The notes: generated from the sequence alone by a model not told the origin. A stretch of DNA of 64,000 nt from Methylacidiphilales bacterium (GCA_021272165.1 JAJSLK010000011.1:61905-125904), one strand, 5' to 3'. Counted from the first letter of the stretch, positions 55,351-64,000 are shown. Program-made: numbers and translations.

Positions 55351-55658
55351 CCGATGGGAAAAATGGGGTAAAGGGGAGGAGAAGTCGAGAGACTGTCCAA
55401 AAAATGGACACAAGAACTTAAGGGAGAAAGTTTAGCCGATAAAAGTATCAATTCGCGGGCAGATTGGGGCAAAGCAGATTTTAAACCAATGGATTGGCTG
55501 CCAGCTATTACCTTTCAATCGATATTATAAATCATAAGTCATTTTTTATAAATGTATTATAACTTATTTTTGAATCCAATACTCGCTTCAAAAATAATTA
55601 ATTTTTTATCATGCAGCCGGGGTTTGACACCCCCCTTTAGGGAACGGAAACTAAGTAC
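55351..55658. other. 308-base gap with an extremely AT-rich tract
   Basis: Shared upstream region of two divergent genes. From about 55500 to 55610 it is almost all A/T (GATATTATAAATCATAAG, AAAAATAATTAATTTTTT), unlike the rest of the window. A TTGACA lies at 55624, but no well-placed -10 was found. The tract could be an UP element/protein-binding curved DNA, an unwinding region, or a relic of foreign DNA. Confidence 0.5.
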
Positions 55659-56924
55659 ATGATTTTCACGCAGGAACGACTGGATCAGGGAGCGCAGCTC
55701 GCCGTGGCGCAAATGCCCCACGTGGAGAGCGTGTCGGTCGGTTTCTGGCTGGGGGTGGGCGGCCGGCACGAATCGAAACGGCAGAATGGCATTTTCCATT
55801 TTCTGGAGCACATGCTCTTCAAGGGAACGACGAAGCGGACGGCCCGGGAGATTTCCGAGGCGGTGGAAGGCGTGGGCGGTTATTTGAATGCCTTCACGGC
55901 GGAGGAGATGACCTGCTATTACGCGCGAGCGAGCGCGACGCATCTTCGCGCGGTGGTGGATGTGCTGAGCGATATGCTGTTGCGGGCGACGTTCCCGGCG
56001 GCGGAGATCGAGCGGGAGCGGGGCGTGATCCAGGAAGAGATCCGGATGTACGAAGACCAGCCGTCGCAACTGGCGCAGGACGTGGTCAATATGCTCCTCT
56101 GGCCGAACAATCCGCTGGGCCGGCCCCTGCTCGGCAGCAGCGAGAACGTGCAGCGGATGCGGCGGCGCGATTTGCTGAATTATCGGCGGAAGTTTTATCA
56201 TTCGGGCAATCTGTTCATCACCGTGGCGGGCAAGACGGACCTGGCGGAGGTGAAGGAGCTGTTGCGGCCGTTGCTGCGCCAGTTCCCGACCGGATCGCCC
56301 GCGACGTGCACGCCGGTGTCGCGGCGACAGACGGCGCCGCGCTTCGAGGTGATCCGCAAGCCGATTGAGCAGACGCAGTTCGTGATCGGGCTGCGGGGGG
56401 TGTCGCGGCACGATCCGCGGCGGTCAGCATTCCGGCTGATGAGCGTGATGCTGGGCGAAAACATGAGTTCGCGGCTTTTCCAGAACGTGCGCGAGAAACA
56501 TGGGCTGGCTTATTCGATTGGGACGAACGCGAGTTATTACCATGAGGCGGGGAGCTTTTTCGTGAACGCGGGCGTGGAGAACTCGAAGACGGTGCAGGCG
56601 ATCCGCCTGACACTGCAGACGATCGCGCAACTGGCGCGGCGGGCGCCGAGCCTGCGGGAATTGCGGCGCGCGAAGGAATATACGTTCGGGCAGATCCACC
56701 TGAGCCTGGAAAGCACCGACAACCAGATGATGTGGCTGGGCGAAAGCCTGGTGGGACATCAGCGCGTGATCAATCCGGACAAGCTGATCCGGCAGATCGA
56801 GGCGGTGACGCCGGAGGAAGTGCGCGCGGCGGCGGCGTTGCTGGTGCACGACGAAAAGCTGAATGTGGCGGTGGTGAGCCCGACGGCGGAGCTGGCGGAG
56901 ATCGAGGCAGAGGCGAGATTTTGA
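55659..56924 (+). CDS. M16-family zinc peptidase
   Basis: A 421-residue pitrilysin/insulinase-type protease of the processing-peptidase (YmxG/PqqL) branch. The inverted zinc motif HxxEH is H47-F-L-E50-H51 (HFLEHMLFKGT); the third ligand is in RGVIQEEIRMYED. Both half-domains are present (second around residues 185-400). No signal peptide, so it is probably cytoplasmic. The only clear upstream feature is the AT-rich tract. Confidence 0.92.
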   Translation: MIFTQERLDQGAQLAVAQMPHVESVSVGFWLGVGGRHESKRQNGIFHFLEHMLFKGTTKRTAREISEAVEGVGGYLNAFTAEEMTCYYARASATHLRAVVDVLSDMLLRATFPAAEIERERGVIQEEIRMYEDQPSQLAQDVVNMLLWPNNPLGRPLLGSSENVQRMRRRDLLNYRRKFYHSGNLFITVAGKTDLAEVKELLRPLLRQFPTGSPATCTPVSRRQTAPRFEVIRKPIEQTQFVIGLRGVSRHDPRRSAFRLMSVMLGENMSSRLFQNVREKHGLAYSIGTNASYYHEAGSFFVNAGVENSKTVQAIRLTLQTIAQLARRAPSLRELRRAKEYTFGQIHLSLESTDNQMMWLGESLVGHQRVINPDKLIRQIEAVTPEEVRAAAALLVHDEKLNVAVVSPTAELAEIEAEARF

Positions 56925-56946
56925 GGTGACCCGGTATTTGCGGCCG

Positions 56947-56981
56947 GTCATACCCGGGCTTGTCGGCGGATCGGTTCAGTC
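56947..56981. repeat. Family B repeat, diverged half-copy
   Basis: GTCATACCCGGGCTTGTCGG then CGGATCGGTTCAG, between the M16 and pabB genes. Confidence 0.5.
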
Positions 56982-57007
56982 CATAGCTTTATCCTGAATT
57001 ACGTCCC

Positions 57008-58222
57008 GTGCCCTCCTCTCCCTTTATCTCCCTTAATTCCTGGAACCAGCCCGGCGCAATCCTGCAGGCGGCCGAGCCGGAGGAAGTCGTCGCGGGCGGC
57101 CCGGAGGATTGGGGCAGACTGCGGGAATTACTGGATCGGCGGAGAAAGACGGGGCGTGACTCGATTCATCCCCGGAGCGCGTCGGTGGGTTATATCACAT
57201 ACGAAGGGGCATTCCGTTTCGCGTGGTTTCCGAAAATCGACGTGATCCATGAAGGAGGCTTCAGCGAGCTTTGGCCTCGGCGGCGGGCCGAGGCGGAGGA
57301 AAATTTTGCGACCCTCGCCCGGCGGTCGACGGCTATCGCGGAATGGCGCTCGAACCTGACGCGGGCGGAGTACGAAGCAATCGTGGCGCGGGCACAGGAG
57401 TACATCGCGGCGGGGGACATCTACCAGGTGAACCTGGCGCAAAAATTTTCGACGCGCTTTTCGGGCAATCCGTACCGGCTCTTCGAGCATCTGCTGGCGC
57501 GGAGTCCGGCCCCGGGCGGCGGGTTCCTCGATTTCGGCAACGTGAAGCTGCTTTCGGCCTCGCCGGAACTTTTCCTGCGCATCGAGGGACGGCATCTCAC
57601 GACGCGGCCGATCAAGGGGACGCGGCCGCGCAGCCGGGACCCGGTGCGCGACGAGCAATTGGCTTACGAACTCCTGACCGATCCGAAGGAGCTGGCCGAG
57701 CTGGTGATGATCACCGACCTTGAGCGGAACGATCTGGGGCAGATTTGCGATTACGGGAGCGTGACGGTGACGCAGCTGGTGCAGCTTGAGCGATTTCCGC
57801 AGGTGTTCCATCTTGTCTCAACGGTCGAGGGGCTGTTGCGGTCCGGCGTGGATGCGCTGGAGGCGGTGCGGATGTGCCTTCCGGGCGGCTCAATCAGCGG
57901 GGCGCCGAAGCGGCGGGCATGCGAGATCATCGCGGAACTGGAACCGTGCCCACGCGGGCCCTACACGGGGCTGATCGGCTATTTCGACGACAACGGTGAC
58001 GCGGCGTTCAGCATCGCGATCCGTACCATGGTGCTGGAGGGCGAGGAGCTGCATTTTTCGACCGGGAGCGGGATTACGGCGGGATCGGTGCCGGCGCGGG
58101 AATACGAGGAGACGCTGCACAAGGCGTCGGGGATGCAACTGGCGCTGGAGGCTTACCGGGCGGTCGAGGAAAGGCCATTAGGGCCTGTTCACACTAAGAA
58201 GGGACTTGTCCCGGAGGGATAA
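57008..58222 (+). CDS. pabB: Aminodeoxychorismate synthase component I / anthranilate synthase I-like
   Basis: A 404-residue chorismate-using enzyme with a GTG start. C-terminal signature: PIKGTRPRSRDPVRDEQLA ... LVSTVEGLL ... CLPGGSISGAPKRRACEII ... SIAIRTMVLEGEELHFSTGS. PabB converts chorismate to aminodeoxychorismate for folate; TrpE is the alternative, but the short N-terminal domain and absence of trp genes favour PabB. folE2 elsewhere in the window fits folate synthesis. The last ~14 residues (LGPVHTKKGLVPEG) are encoded by an inserted MITE-like element, which supplies the stop. Confidence 0.85.
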   Translation: MPSSPFISLNSWNQPGAILQAAEPEEVVAGGPEDWGRLRELLDRRRKTGRDSIHPRSASVGYITYEGAFRFAWFPKIDVIHEGGFSELWPRRRAEAEENFATLARRSTAIAEWRSNLTRAEYEAIVARAQEYIAAGDIYQVNLAQKFSTRFSGNPYRLFEHLLARSPAPGGGFLDFGNVKLLSASPELFLRIEGRHLTTRPIKGTRPRSRDPVRDEQLAYELLTDPKELAELVMITDLERNDLGQICDYGSVTVTQLVQLERFPQVFHLVSTVEGLLRSGVDALEAVRMCLPGGSISGAPKRRACEIIAELEPCPRGPYTGLIGYFDDNGDAAFSIAIRTMVLEGEELHFSTGSGITAGSVPAREYEETLHKASGMQLALEAYRAVEERPLGPVHTKKGLVPEG

Positions 58223-58295
58223 GCTGAAAGCTCAAGCGTCCCTGCGGGACTTGGGATTTCCACAGATAACCGGCGTTAGGGTGAACAGACCCTAG
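58179..58295. mobile_element. MITE-like element, 117 bp, at the pabB 3' end
   Basis: Terminal inverted repeats TAGGGCCTGTTCACACTAA (58179-58197) and its near reverse complement at 58276-58294 (two mismatches in 19). Inside, GTCCCGGAGGGA (58208-58219) pairs with TCCCTGCGGGAC (58239-58250, one mismatch). No open frame. TA at both ends may be the target site. The element overlaps the end of pabB. Confidence 0.7.
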
Positions 58296-58345
58296 CCGCA
58301 AAAACATTGACGCATTCGGATAGGTGGATGTAACGCTGGGGAAGC

Positions 58346-59272
58346 ATGTACCGCGCACTTTGGCAGACCCTGCACGATCCGACCCGGCTCCGCATCCTCG
58401 CCCTGCTCGAGGAGGAGGAGCTTTCCGTGGCCGAATTGCAGGAGATCCTGCACCTGGGCCAGTCGCGCATTTCGACCCATCTGGCGCATCTGCGGCGGGT
58501 GGGGCTGGTGCAACCGCGGCGCGAGGGGAAGCGGACTTATTATTCACGGGTGAAAAAGCTGACGAAGGAGGCGCGGCAGATCCTCGATTCGGCGCTCCTG
58601 ACGCTGGCGGAGGTACCGGGCGCGAAGTCAGACCCGGCGGGGCTGAAGCTGGTGCTGGAAAAACGGCGGAGCGCGGCGCGGGAATATTTCAACCGGGTGG
58701 CGGGGCGGCTGGGGAAGAGTTTTTGCCCGGGCCGAACCTGGACGGAGATCGGGCCGCTGCTGGCGCACCTGGTGCCACATGTGGTCGTGGCCGATCTGGG
58801 TGCGGGTGAAGGCTGGCTCTCGCAACTTCTCGCGCGGCGTGCTGAAAAAGTGATCGCGGTCGATAATTCACCAAAGATGGTGGCCTTCGGCCGGGCGGAG
58901 TCGAAGAAGAAGGGCATTCCGAACCTCGAATATCGGCTGGGCGACCTGGCCGACCCACCGATTCCGCCGAAGAGTATCGACGTGGTGATCCTGAGCCAGG
59001 CATTGCACCACGCAGCCAATCCGCAGCAGGCCATCGCCGCCGCGGCGAAGCTGCTGCGCAAGGGGGGCCGACTGGTGATCCTGGACCTGAACCAGCATCA
59101 TTTCGACCCGGCGCGGGAACTTTACGGCGATTACTGGCTTGGCTTCAACGAGGCGGACCTGCGCGAGTGGCTGATGGCGGCCGGGCTGCAACAGATCGAG
59201 GTTCAGTTGCTGACGCCGGAAGTTGAGCCGCCCCACTTCCAGCCGACATTGGCGAGCGGGGTGGCTGGATAG
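58346..59272 (+). CDS. ArsR-family regulator fused to SAM-dependent methyltransferase
   Basis: A 308-residue two-domain protein. Residues 1-95 are a winged helix of the ArsR/SmtB fold (WQTLHDPTRLRILALLEEEE ... ISTHLAHLRRVGLVQPRREG). Residues ~135-290 are a class I methyltransferase with VVADLGAGEGWLSQLL (motif I), VIAVDNSPKMV and VILSQALHHAANP. Such fusions sit near methionine-cycle genes in other bacteria and may sense SAM/SAH; no such genes are adjacent here. No obvious metal-binding Cys pair is seen in the ArsR part. Confidence 0.85.
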   Translation: MYRALWQTLHDPTRLRILALLEEEELSVAELQEILHLGQSRISTHLAHLRRVGLVQPRREGKRTYYSRVKKLTKEARQILDSALLTLAEVPGAKSDPAGLKLVLEKRRSAAREYFNRVAGRLGKSFCPGRTWTEIGPLLAHLVPHVVVADLGAGEGWLSQLLARRAEKVIAVDNSPKMVAFGRAESKKKGIPNLEYRLGDLADPPIPPKSIDVVILSQALHHAANPQQAIAAAAKLLRKGGRLVILDLNQHHFDPARELYGDYWLGFNEADLREWLMAAGLQQIEVQLLTPEVEPPHFQPTLASGVAG

Positions 59273-59287
59273 AAGACGAATTGATCC

Positions 59288-59314
59288 TCGTTCCCAAGTT
59301 GCACTTGGGAACGA
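59288..59314. repeat. Dispersed palindrome, family C, between convergent genes
   Basis: TCGTTCCCAAG and CTTGGGAACGA around TTGCA: a perfect 11-bp hairpin between the stops of the ArsR-methyltransferase and TPR genes, where it could serve both as a 3' end. Confidence 0.8.
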
Positions 59315-59322
59315 AGCACAAA

Positions 59323-61161
59323 CTATTCGGTTTTGAGGACGCGCTCGCCGAGGTTGAGGCGGCGGACGATGCTAAGGGCGGCGGAAAGATCGCTGCTGCG
59401 ACGGGAGAGGGCCTTGACGATGCCTTCGGCACGTTCGAAGGCGTCGACGCTTTCCTGTTCCTGGCCGAGGGCCTGGTAGGTGATGCCGAGGTCATACCAG
59501 GCCTTGGCGTCGTTGGGTGAGAGTTCGACTTCGCGCTGGAAGCAACTGAGCGATTCGGCGTGGTTACCCCGGTCAGAGGCGAGTAGGCCGAGATTGTGCC
59601 AGGCAATGGGGTTGTCGGGTTGGAGCTGGGTAGCCTGGCGGTAGGCCTCGCCGGCGCGCTCGAATTGTTCGGCCTTGTGATAAGCGGTGCCGAGCGCAAG
59701 CCAGCCGGAGAAGTCGTCGGGGTGCTTGGCCATGATCTGGCTGTAGAAATCGGCGGCGGTGACGTAGCGGCCGATCTTCATAAAGGCGGAGCCGAGTTCC
59801 CTGAGGGCGGAGGATTCGAGGTCATTGGCAGGATCGGCGGCGCGGGCCTCGGCCAGTTTTTGCAGGGCCTGGTCGAGTTCGCCACGGCGGGCCTCGATCA
59901 TGCTCTGGTAGTAGAGGACGTAGGCGAAGTAGTCGGGATTGTCGCCAGTGAGGCTCATGGCCTCAAGCGCGACGACGAGATTATCAAGCTGGAAATTAAC
60001 GACGCCGAGCTTGAACCAGGCGGAATGGAGCGCGGGCTGGATGCGGATGGCCTGCTGGCAGGCTTCGGCGGCGTCCTGGAGACGGCCGAGGGCGCTGAGG
60101 GCGGAAGCGAGATTGTCCCAGGCGCGGGCATAATCCGTCTTGGACTCGAGGGCAACGCGGGCGGTACGTTCGGCCTCTTCGTAATTGCCGAGCTCAAACC
60201 AGACAGTGCTGAGATTGCACCAGATCTTGGGATTGTCGGGGGCGAGGCGGGAGGCTTCCTGATAGGAGCTGAGGGCGTTTTCGAGCTGGCCGATCTTCTG
60301 ATAAACAAGGCCGCAGTTGAACCAGGCCTCGACGGTACCGGGCCCCAGGTCGCGCATGACGATGAAGGCATCAAGGGCCTCTTCCATACGGCCATGGTCG
60401 TAGGCTATCAGGCCGAGCTGGGCGTAGCAGGCTTGGAGCTCATCGGCGGAGGCGCCCGCCTTACGCGTTTCCTCAAGGGCAGCGGAAGCGCCGCTGAAAT
60501 CGGTGCGATGGATCAGGGTCTGGATGTCCTTGATGACTTTGCTGAAATCGACGGGAGGTGCCTTGATCCGGGGCTTGAGAGCCGCGGTTTGACGCGCCAT
60601 TTCTTGCTTGCGAGCGAGCTCGCCGGTGGTTTCGCCGAGATGCTGGCGGGTTTCGTGGACGACGTTGAGCTTGGTGGTCTTGCGGAGAAGCGCACTGACT
60701 TCGGGCTTGGCATGGATGGCCTCATGAAGGCCGCTGTGCCCAGGTTCGTCGGTGATTTGGCGGGCCATGGCCAGAGCGGCGCCCTTCTGGAGTTGCTCGA
60801 TGTCGCGGTCCTTGGGCGCGAACTGGCGGGCGAGATCGAAATGTTTCAGGGCAATGGCCGGCATCCCGAATTCTTCCTGATAAAGGAGGCCGACTTCCTT
60901 GAGGAGAGTCGGATTGTTGAAGGAGCGGTAGAGGCGCTCGAAGAGGGTGCGATGGAAACCGGTGACGGTGATGGGATTGGTCGGGGAGGCCATTCCATCG
61001 GCCAATTTTTCGATGCCTTCATGAATGGTGGCGAGAGTCTTGGTGCTGAAGACGTCACGCTTCATGGCGTGAACTGTCATCAAATCGACCCACGTTTGTG
61101 GATCGAAGACCGGGGACGAACTTGAAGCGGCTTCAGGAGGCACAGAGCTTATTTTACTCAA
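59323..61161 (-). CDS. Tetratricopeptide repeat protein
   Basis: A 612-residue protein made mostly of TPR units from about residue 230 on; examples are EAWFNCGLVYQKIGQLENAL, IWCNLSTVWFELGNYEEAER, AWDNLASALSALGRLQDAAE and AWYDLGITYQALGQEQESVD. At least eight units can be counted. The N-terminal ~220 residues are helical without clear TPRs. No signal peptide: probably a cytoplasmic scaffold. Its start is divergent from lpxK, with a 21-bp perfect hairpin between. Confidence 0.85.
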   Translation of the reverse strand: MSKISSVPPEAASSSSPVFDPQTWVDLMTVHAMKRDVFSTKTLATIHEGIEKLADGMASPTNPITVTGFHRTLFERLYRSFNNPTLLKEVGLLYQEEFGMPAIALKHFDLARQFAPKDRDIEQLQKGAALAMARQITDEPGHSGLHEAIHAKPEVSALLRKTTKLNVVHETRQHLGETTGELARKQEMARQTAALKPRIKAPPVDFSKVIKDIQTLIHRTDFSGASAALEETRKAGASADELQACYAQLGLIAYDHGRMEEALDAFIVMRDLGPGTVEAWFNCGLVYQKIGQLENALSSYQEASRLAPDNPKIWCNLSTVWFELGNYEEAERTARVALESKTDYARAWDNLASALSALGRLQDAAEACQQAIRIQPALHSAWFKLGVVNFQLDNLVVALEAMSLTGDNPDYFAYVLYYQSMIEARRGELDQALQKLAEARAADPANDLESSALRELGSAFMKIGRYVTAADFYSQIMAKHPDDFSGWLALGTAYHKAEQFERAGEAYRQATQLQPDNPIAWHNLGLLASDRGNHAESLSCFQREVELSPNDAKAWYDLGITYQALGQEQESVDAFERAEGIVKALSRRSSDLSAALSIVRRLNLGERVLKTE

Positions 61162-61227
61162 TCTCGATGTTAATACTAGAAGAGATTATTGGGGGAGATA
61201 AAAATTTGCCGCAGGTAGATTTAACTG

Positions 61228-61278
61228 GAGTCTATCTCATCAATAGACGAGAGCCGTGTCTATTGATGAGATAGACTC
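61228..61278. repeat. Perfect 21-bp inverted repeat between divergent genes
   Basis: Arms 61228-61248 and 61258-61278 are exact reverse complements (GAGTCTATCTCATCAATAGA plus C) around a 9-base loop, in an AT-richer gap between the TPR gene and lpxK. It could be an operator, a cruciform-forming site or a repeat unit. Confidence 0.75.
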
Positions 61279-61330
61279 TAATGTTTCACCTCGGCTTGAC
61301 CAGTCCGGTTAACTAGAATGTCACAAGACC

Positions 61331-62548
61331 ATGGCTTCCAACCGCGTATTTGACCGCCTCGAGCAATTCGGGGTCGATGTGATTATGGAGAGGCGGTGGG
61401 GCTTCCGCGCGGGGCTGTTCCGGTTTTTTCTTTGGATGTTGTCGGGCCTTTACCGGCTGGGCGTGCGAGGGCGGCTGTGGTGGTTTGAGACGCGGCTGGG
61501 GTCGGTGCATGCGCTGGGATGTCTGGTGGTGAGCGTGGGGAACTTGACGGTGGGCGGCACGGGGAAGACGCCGGTGGTGGAGCTTTTCGCGCGGGAATTG
61601 ACGCGCCGGGGCCGGAAAGTGGCGGTGCTGAGCCGTGGTTACAAGAGCCAGCCGCCGCCGTTCCCGCAACAATTGGTCGACAGTTTCCGGCCATTGGAAT
61701 TGCGGCGTCCACCGCGGGTGGTTTCGGATGGGCGTTCCCTGTTGCTCGATTCGGAGATGGCAGGAGACGAGCCGTTCATGCTGGCGTCGAATCTGAAAGA
61801 GGTGCTGGTGCTTGTCGACAAGGACCGGGTGAAGAGCGGGTTGCATGCGATCCGGAAGTATAACTGCGACACGCTCTTGCTGGACGATGGTCTGCAATTT
61901 TTGCGGTTGAAAGAGCGGATCGACGTGGTGCTGGTGGACCGGGAATCGCCGTTCGCGAACCGCTATCTGCTGCCGCGTGGATTGCTGCGCGAGCCACCGG
62001 AGCAGCTTTGCCGGGCGAACATTATTTTCATCACGAAGTGCGATGGGCGGGATCTTTCCGAATTGCGGGCGGAGTTGCGCCGGTACAATCGCCATGCAGA
62101 ATTTGTCGAATGCACACACAAGCCGCTCCACTTGGAGGAGGTCTTCACGCACGAGGTGAAGCCGCTTTCGTTCCTGAAGGATTTGCGGGTGGGGGCGATC
62201 TCGGGCATCGCGAAGCCGGAGAGCTTCGAGGAGGGATTGAAAAAACTGGGCGTGGAGCTGATTTATTCGCGGCGGTACGCGGACCATCACCGCTTCAGCG
62301 AAGGGGAAATCGCAAAAATGTTCGAGCGGACGAAGGCGCGCGGCGCGCGGGCGGTAATCACGACAGAGAAGGATTCGGTGCGCTTTCCTCGGCTGGGCAA
62401 GCGGCCGCTGCCGGTTTATTTTCTGCGGGTGGAAATCGATATCCTTCGCGGGCACGACGCCTTCGAGCGATGCCTGGACAAAATGTGCCAGTATGATGAA
62501 AGCATCTCGGCGCCAGCCCAGGCCACGGGCGAGCCGGCTCTGACCTAA
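61331..62548 (+). CDS. lpxK: Tetraacyldisaccharide 4'-kinase
   Basis: A 405-residue inner-membrane-associated kinase that phosphorylates the lipid A precursor. Walker [21 protein letters not shown] and the LpxK-specific [30 protein letters not shown] is a family hallmark. An N-terminal hydrophobic segment (about residues 25-40) anchors it. The extra ~50 residues over E. coli LpxK lie mostly at the C-terminus. It is followed after three bases by a glycosyltransferase gene, consistent with LPS synthesis. Confidence 0.94.
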   Translation: MASNRVFDRLEQFGVDVIMERRWGFRAGLFRFFLWMLSGLYRLGVRGRLWWFETRLGSVHALGCLVVSVGNLTVGGTGKTPVVELFARELTRRGRKVAVLSRGYKSQPPPFPQQLVDSFRPLELRRPPRVVSDGRSLLLDSEMAGDEPFMLASNLKEVLVLVDKDRVKSGLHAIRKYNCDTLLLDDGLQFLRLKERIDVVLVDRESPFANRYLLPRGLLREPPEQLCRANIIFITKCDGRDLSELRAELRRYNRHAEFVECTHKPLHLEEVFTHEVKPLSFLKDLRVGAISGIAKPESFEEGLKKLGVELIYSRRYADHHRFSEGEIAKMFERTKARGARAVITTEKDSVRFPRLGKRPLPVYFLRVEIDILRGHDAFERCLDKMCQYDESISAPAQATGEPALT

Positions 62549-62551
62549 GCC

Positions 62552-63613
62552 ATGGAGAGGCACGCGGCAACGAAGAGCTGGCGGGTCGCCTTTCTGCGGC
62601 GGCGCTTTTCGCCGACAGGCGGGGCGGAGCGCTATTTGTTGCGGCTGGCGTCGGGGCTGGCGGCGCGCGGGCACCAGGTGACGCTTTATTGCGAGGATTG
62701 GTCGCCGCGGGAAAATCCCTTCGAGTCGGTGCGAAAAATCGAGGCGGGCGATCCGGTTTCTTTTGCCCGCAAGGCGGCGAGTCTGCCGCTGCACGAGCGG
62801 CATGACATCGTTTTCAGCCTGGAGCGGGTGCCGGGATGCGATATTTATCGCGCGGGCGACGGGCTGCATGTCGAATGGCTGGCGCACCGGAAGATGTTTT
62901 CGCCGGTGGCGGGGCTGGTACGGACGCTGTTGCGTTCCAAGAACCGGGAGCTTTGCCGGCTGGAGGCGGAAGTGTTCCAGCCGAAAGGCGTGGGGCGTGT
63001 GATCTGCAACTCGCATTTCGTCGCGGAGCAGGTTGCACGGCGGTTCGATTTTCCGCACGAGCGGATCGATGTGATTTACAATGGCGTGCCTTACCAGCAG
63101 TTCAGCAGCGGAGATCGCGCGCTGGGACGGAAAGCGCTGCAACTGAATCCGGATGATTATGTCGTGCTGCTGGTCGGCGCGGGCCGGGAGAGGAAGGGTC
63201 ATGCGTTTGCGCGGCGGGCGATGGAGGGCATTCGCAAAAAATATGCGAAGCTGGTGATTGTCGATTCGCCGCCTCCAGTGGCAATGCCGCACGTCTATGC
63301 CGCGGCGGATGTTTTTCTGCTGCCGACGATTTACGATCCCTTCGCCAACGTGACGCTGGAGGCTCTGGCGGCGGGCCTGCCGGTGATCACGTCGGCACAG
63401 AATGGGGCGTCGGAAATCATCACGGAGGGAAAGAACGGCTTTATCCTGAAGCGCGCGGATGACGTTTCGAAAATCGTCCAGCTGCTCGACGAACTGGCGG
63501 ACCCGGAGCGGCGATTACTTTTGCGCGAGCCCGCACAGACCCTCGCCCGGGAGTATGACCTGGGCCGAAACCTCACCGCCACGCTGGCAGCGTTCGACAA
63601 GCTGAGCCATTGA
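62552..63613 (+). CDS. GT4-family glycosyltransferase (LPS core type)
   Basis: A 353-residue GT-B glycosyltransferase. N-terminal RRRFSPTGGAERYLLRLASG is the GGAE-type acceptor loop of family 4 core-oligosaccharide enzymes; the C-terminal domain has VLLVGAGRERKGH and the E-x7-E motif in LPTIYDPFANVTLEALAAGLP. WaaG-like, adding a hexose to the LPS inner core is the likely role, but the sugar is unknown. Coupled to lpxK. Confidence 0.85.
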   Translation: MERHAATKSWRVAFLRRRFSPTGGAERYLLRLASGLAARGHQVTLYCEDWSPRENPFESVRKIEAGDPVSFARKAASLPLHERHDIVFSLERVPGCDIYRAGDGLHVEWLAHRKMFSPVAGLVRTLLRSKNRELCRLEAEVFQPKGVGRVICNSHFVAEQVARRFDFPHERIDVIYNGVPYQQFSSGDRALGRKALQLNPDDYVVLLVGAGRERKGHAFARRAMEGIRKKYAKLVIVDSPPPVAMPHVYAAADVFLLPTIYDPFANVTLEALAAGLPVITSAQNGASEIITEGKNGFILKRADDVSKIVQLLDELADPERRLLLREPAQTLAREYDLGRNLTATLAAFDKLSH

Positions 63614-63618
63614 CGCCG

Positions 63619-63819
63619 TTAGCGATGGTGATGCCGGAGGAGAACCAGCCCCCAGACGGCACCGGCGGCGGCAACCAGAATGGCCAGCCCCGAGACCCAG
63701 AGGGGAATATTCATGGTTCCCAATTCGACTGGCCAGCCCTGGACCAGACGGACGACATGCACCAGCGCCACCAGGACGAAGACGAGCGTCGAAACGATTA
63801 CGAAAGGCCGCATTTTCAT
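63619..63819 (-). CDS. Small membrane protein, 66 residues
   Basis: Not recognised. Two hydrophobic helices (FVIVSTLVFVLVALVHVV and WVSGLAILVAAAGAVWGLVL) and a C-terminal His cluster (HHHR). Convergent with the glycosyltransferase, five bases apart. Small two-helix proteins like this are common unannotated genes. Confidence 0.6.
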   Translation of the reverse strand: MKMRPFVIVSTLVFVLVALVHVVRLVQGWPVELGTMNIPLWVSGLAILVAAAGAVWGLVLLRHHHR

Positions 63820-63916
63820 AGAAATCCTTTCTTAAGTGAATATATCACATTTCAGAAACAGCACAGCACCAGGATTGGCGAAGGGTAAGACCATTTTGCT
63901 TCATCGCGCCCGCTTC

Positions 63917-64000
63917 CATCATCCTGAGCAAAGCAAAGCGAAGTCGAAGGATCAGTTCGGTCCCGGTTCTTGCCCTTACGGAACTGATCCCTCGACAAGC
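63917..64000. repeat. Family B foldback, cut by the window end
   Basis: ATCCTGAGC ... GTCGAAGGATCAGTTC on the left and GGAACTGATCCCTCGACAAG on the right are inverted copies. A complete palindromic unit probably continues beyond the window. Confidence 0.7.

Noticed and set aside
59596..61125. 509-residue open frame on the plus strand across the TPR gene
   Set aside because: The minus strand has at least eight TPR units; the plus frame is low-complexity Gly/Ala/Glu with no motif.
61313..63292. 659-residue minus-strand open frame opposite lpxK and the glycosyltransferase
   Set aside because: Arg/His/Gln/Pro-rich shadow of two well-recognised genes.

Overview
The window comes from a GC-rich, Gram-negative bacterium, most likely a member of the Verrucomicrobia/PVC group. 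This is an inference. The supporting signs are LPS genes (lpxK, a core-type glycosyltransferase), the murein-recycling ligase Mpl, LpoB-like lipoproteins, a pseudopilin ending in a Planctomycetes/Verrucomicrobia-style Y-G-D-G-H tail, a tiny very basic protein, weak Shine-Dalgarno sites, and dispersed palindromic repeats common in environmental genomes of such bacteria. No rRNA, tRNA, CRISPR array, prophage or intact insertion sequence was found.

Layout. 0-8 kb: a TMEM175-like channel (cut by the window start), an RhlE-type RNA helicase, an orphan RND pump, a DUF4159 protein and an Fe/Mn superoxide dismutase. 8-12.8 kb: a minus-strand envelope block (LpoB-like and YcfL-like lipoproteins, DUF2721, a membrane protein, an ATP-grasp protein), diverging from a Sco/DUF420 cytochrome-oxidase assembly pair. 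13-21 kb: a polytopic membrane protein, aspartate kinase, a transglutaminase-like exported protein, a 36-residue basic protein and an apparently exported TldD/TldE pair. 21-31.6 kb: an RRM protein, a class V aminotransferase, an AT-rich nuclease-like gene, ilvD, a 279-bp MITE-like element, and a minus-strand run with GDP-fucose synthesis (gmd, fcl), an initiating sugar transferase, KhpB and an amidohydrolase. 31.7-47.9 kb: mostly plus-strand genes: mpl, a secretin-N-like protein with a pseudopilin, an SDR with bioF, a Ser/Thr kinase, an ECF sigma/membrane protein/CpxP-like trio, comM, a repeat protein, a glutamine-amidotransferase-like hydrolase, a ThDP enzyme, folE2 (minus) and an M29-like aminopeptidase. 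48-64 kb: a P1B ATPase, a DUF4412 protein, an AT-rich island of three small genes plus a gene remnant, thiH, a peptide-binding lipoprotein, an M16 protease, pabB, an ArsR-methyltransferase fusion, a TPR protein, and lpxK with a glycosyltransferase.

The genes are mainly housekeeping and envelope functions. The more unusual signals are structural. The strand composition (G versus C) flips sharply at about 48-49 kb regardless of gene direction, as expected at a replication origin or a rearrangement junction. Two MITE-like elements fold into nested stems. Three families of dispersed palindromes occupy the gaps. Two AT-rich gene islands look recently acquired, one with a truncated gene at its edge. 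Two gaps contain chains of stems that could be unannotated RNAs.
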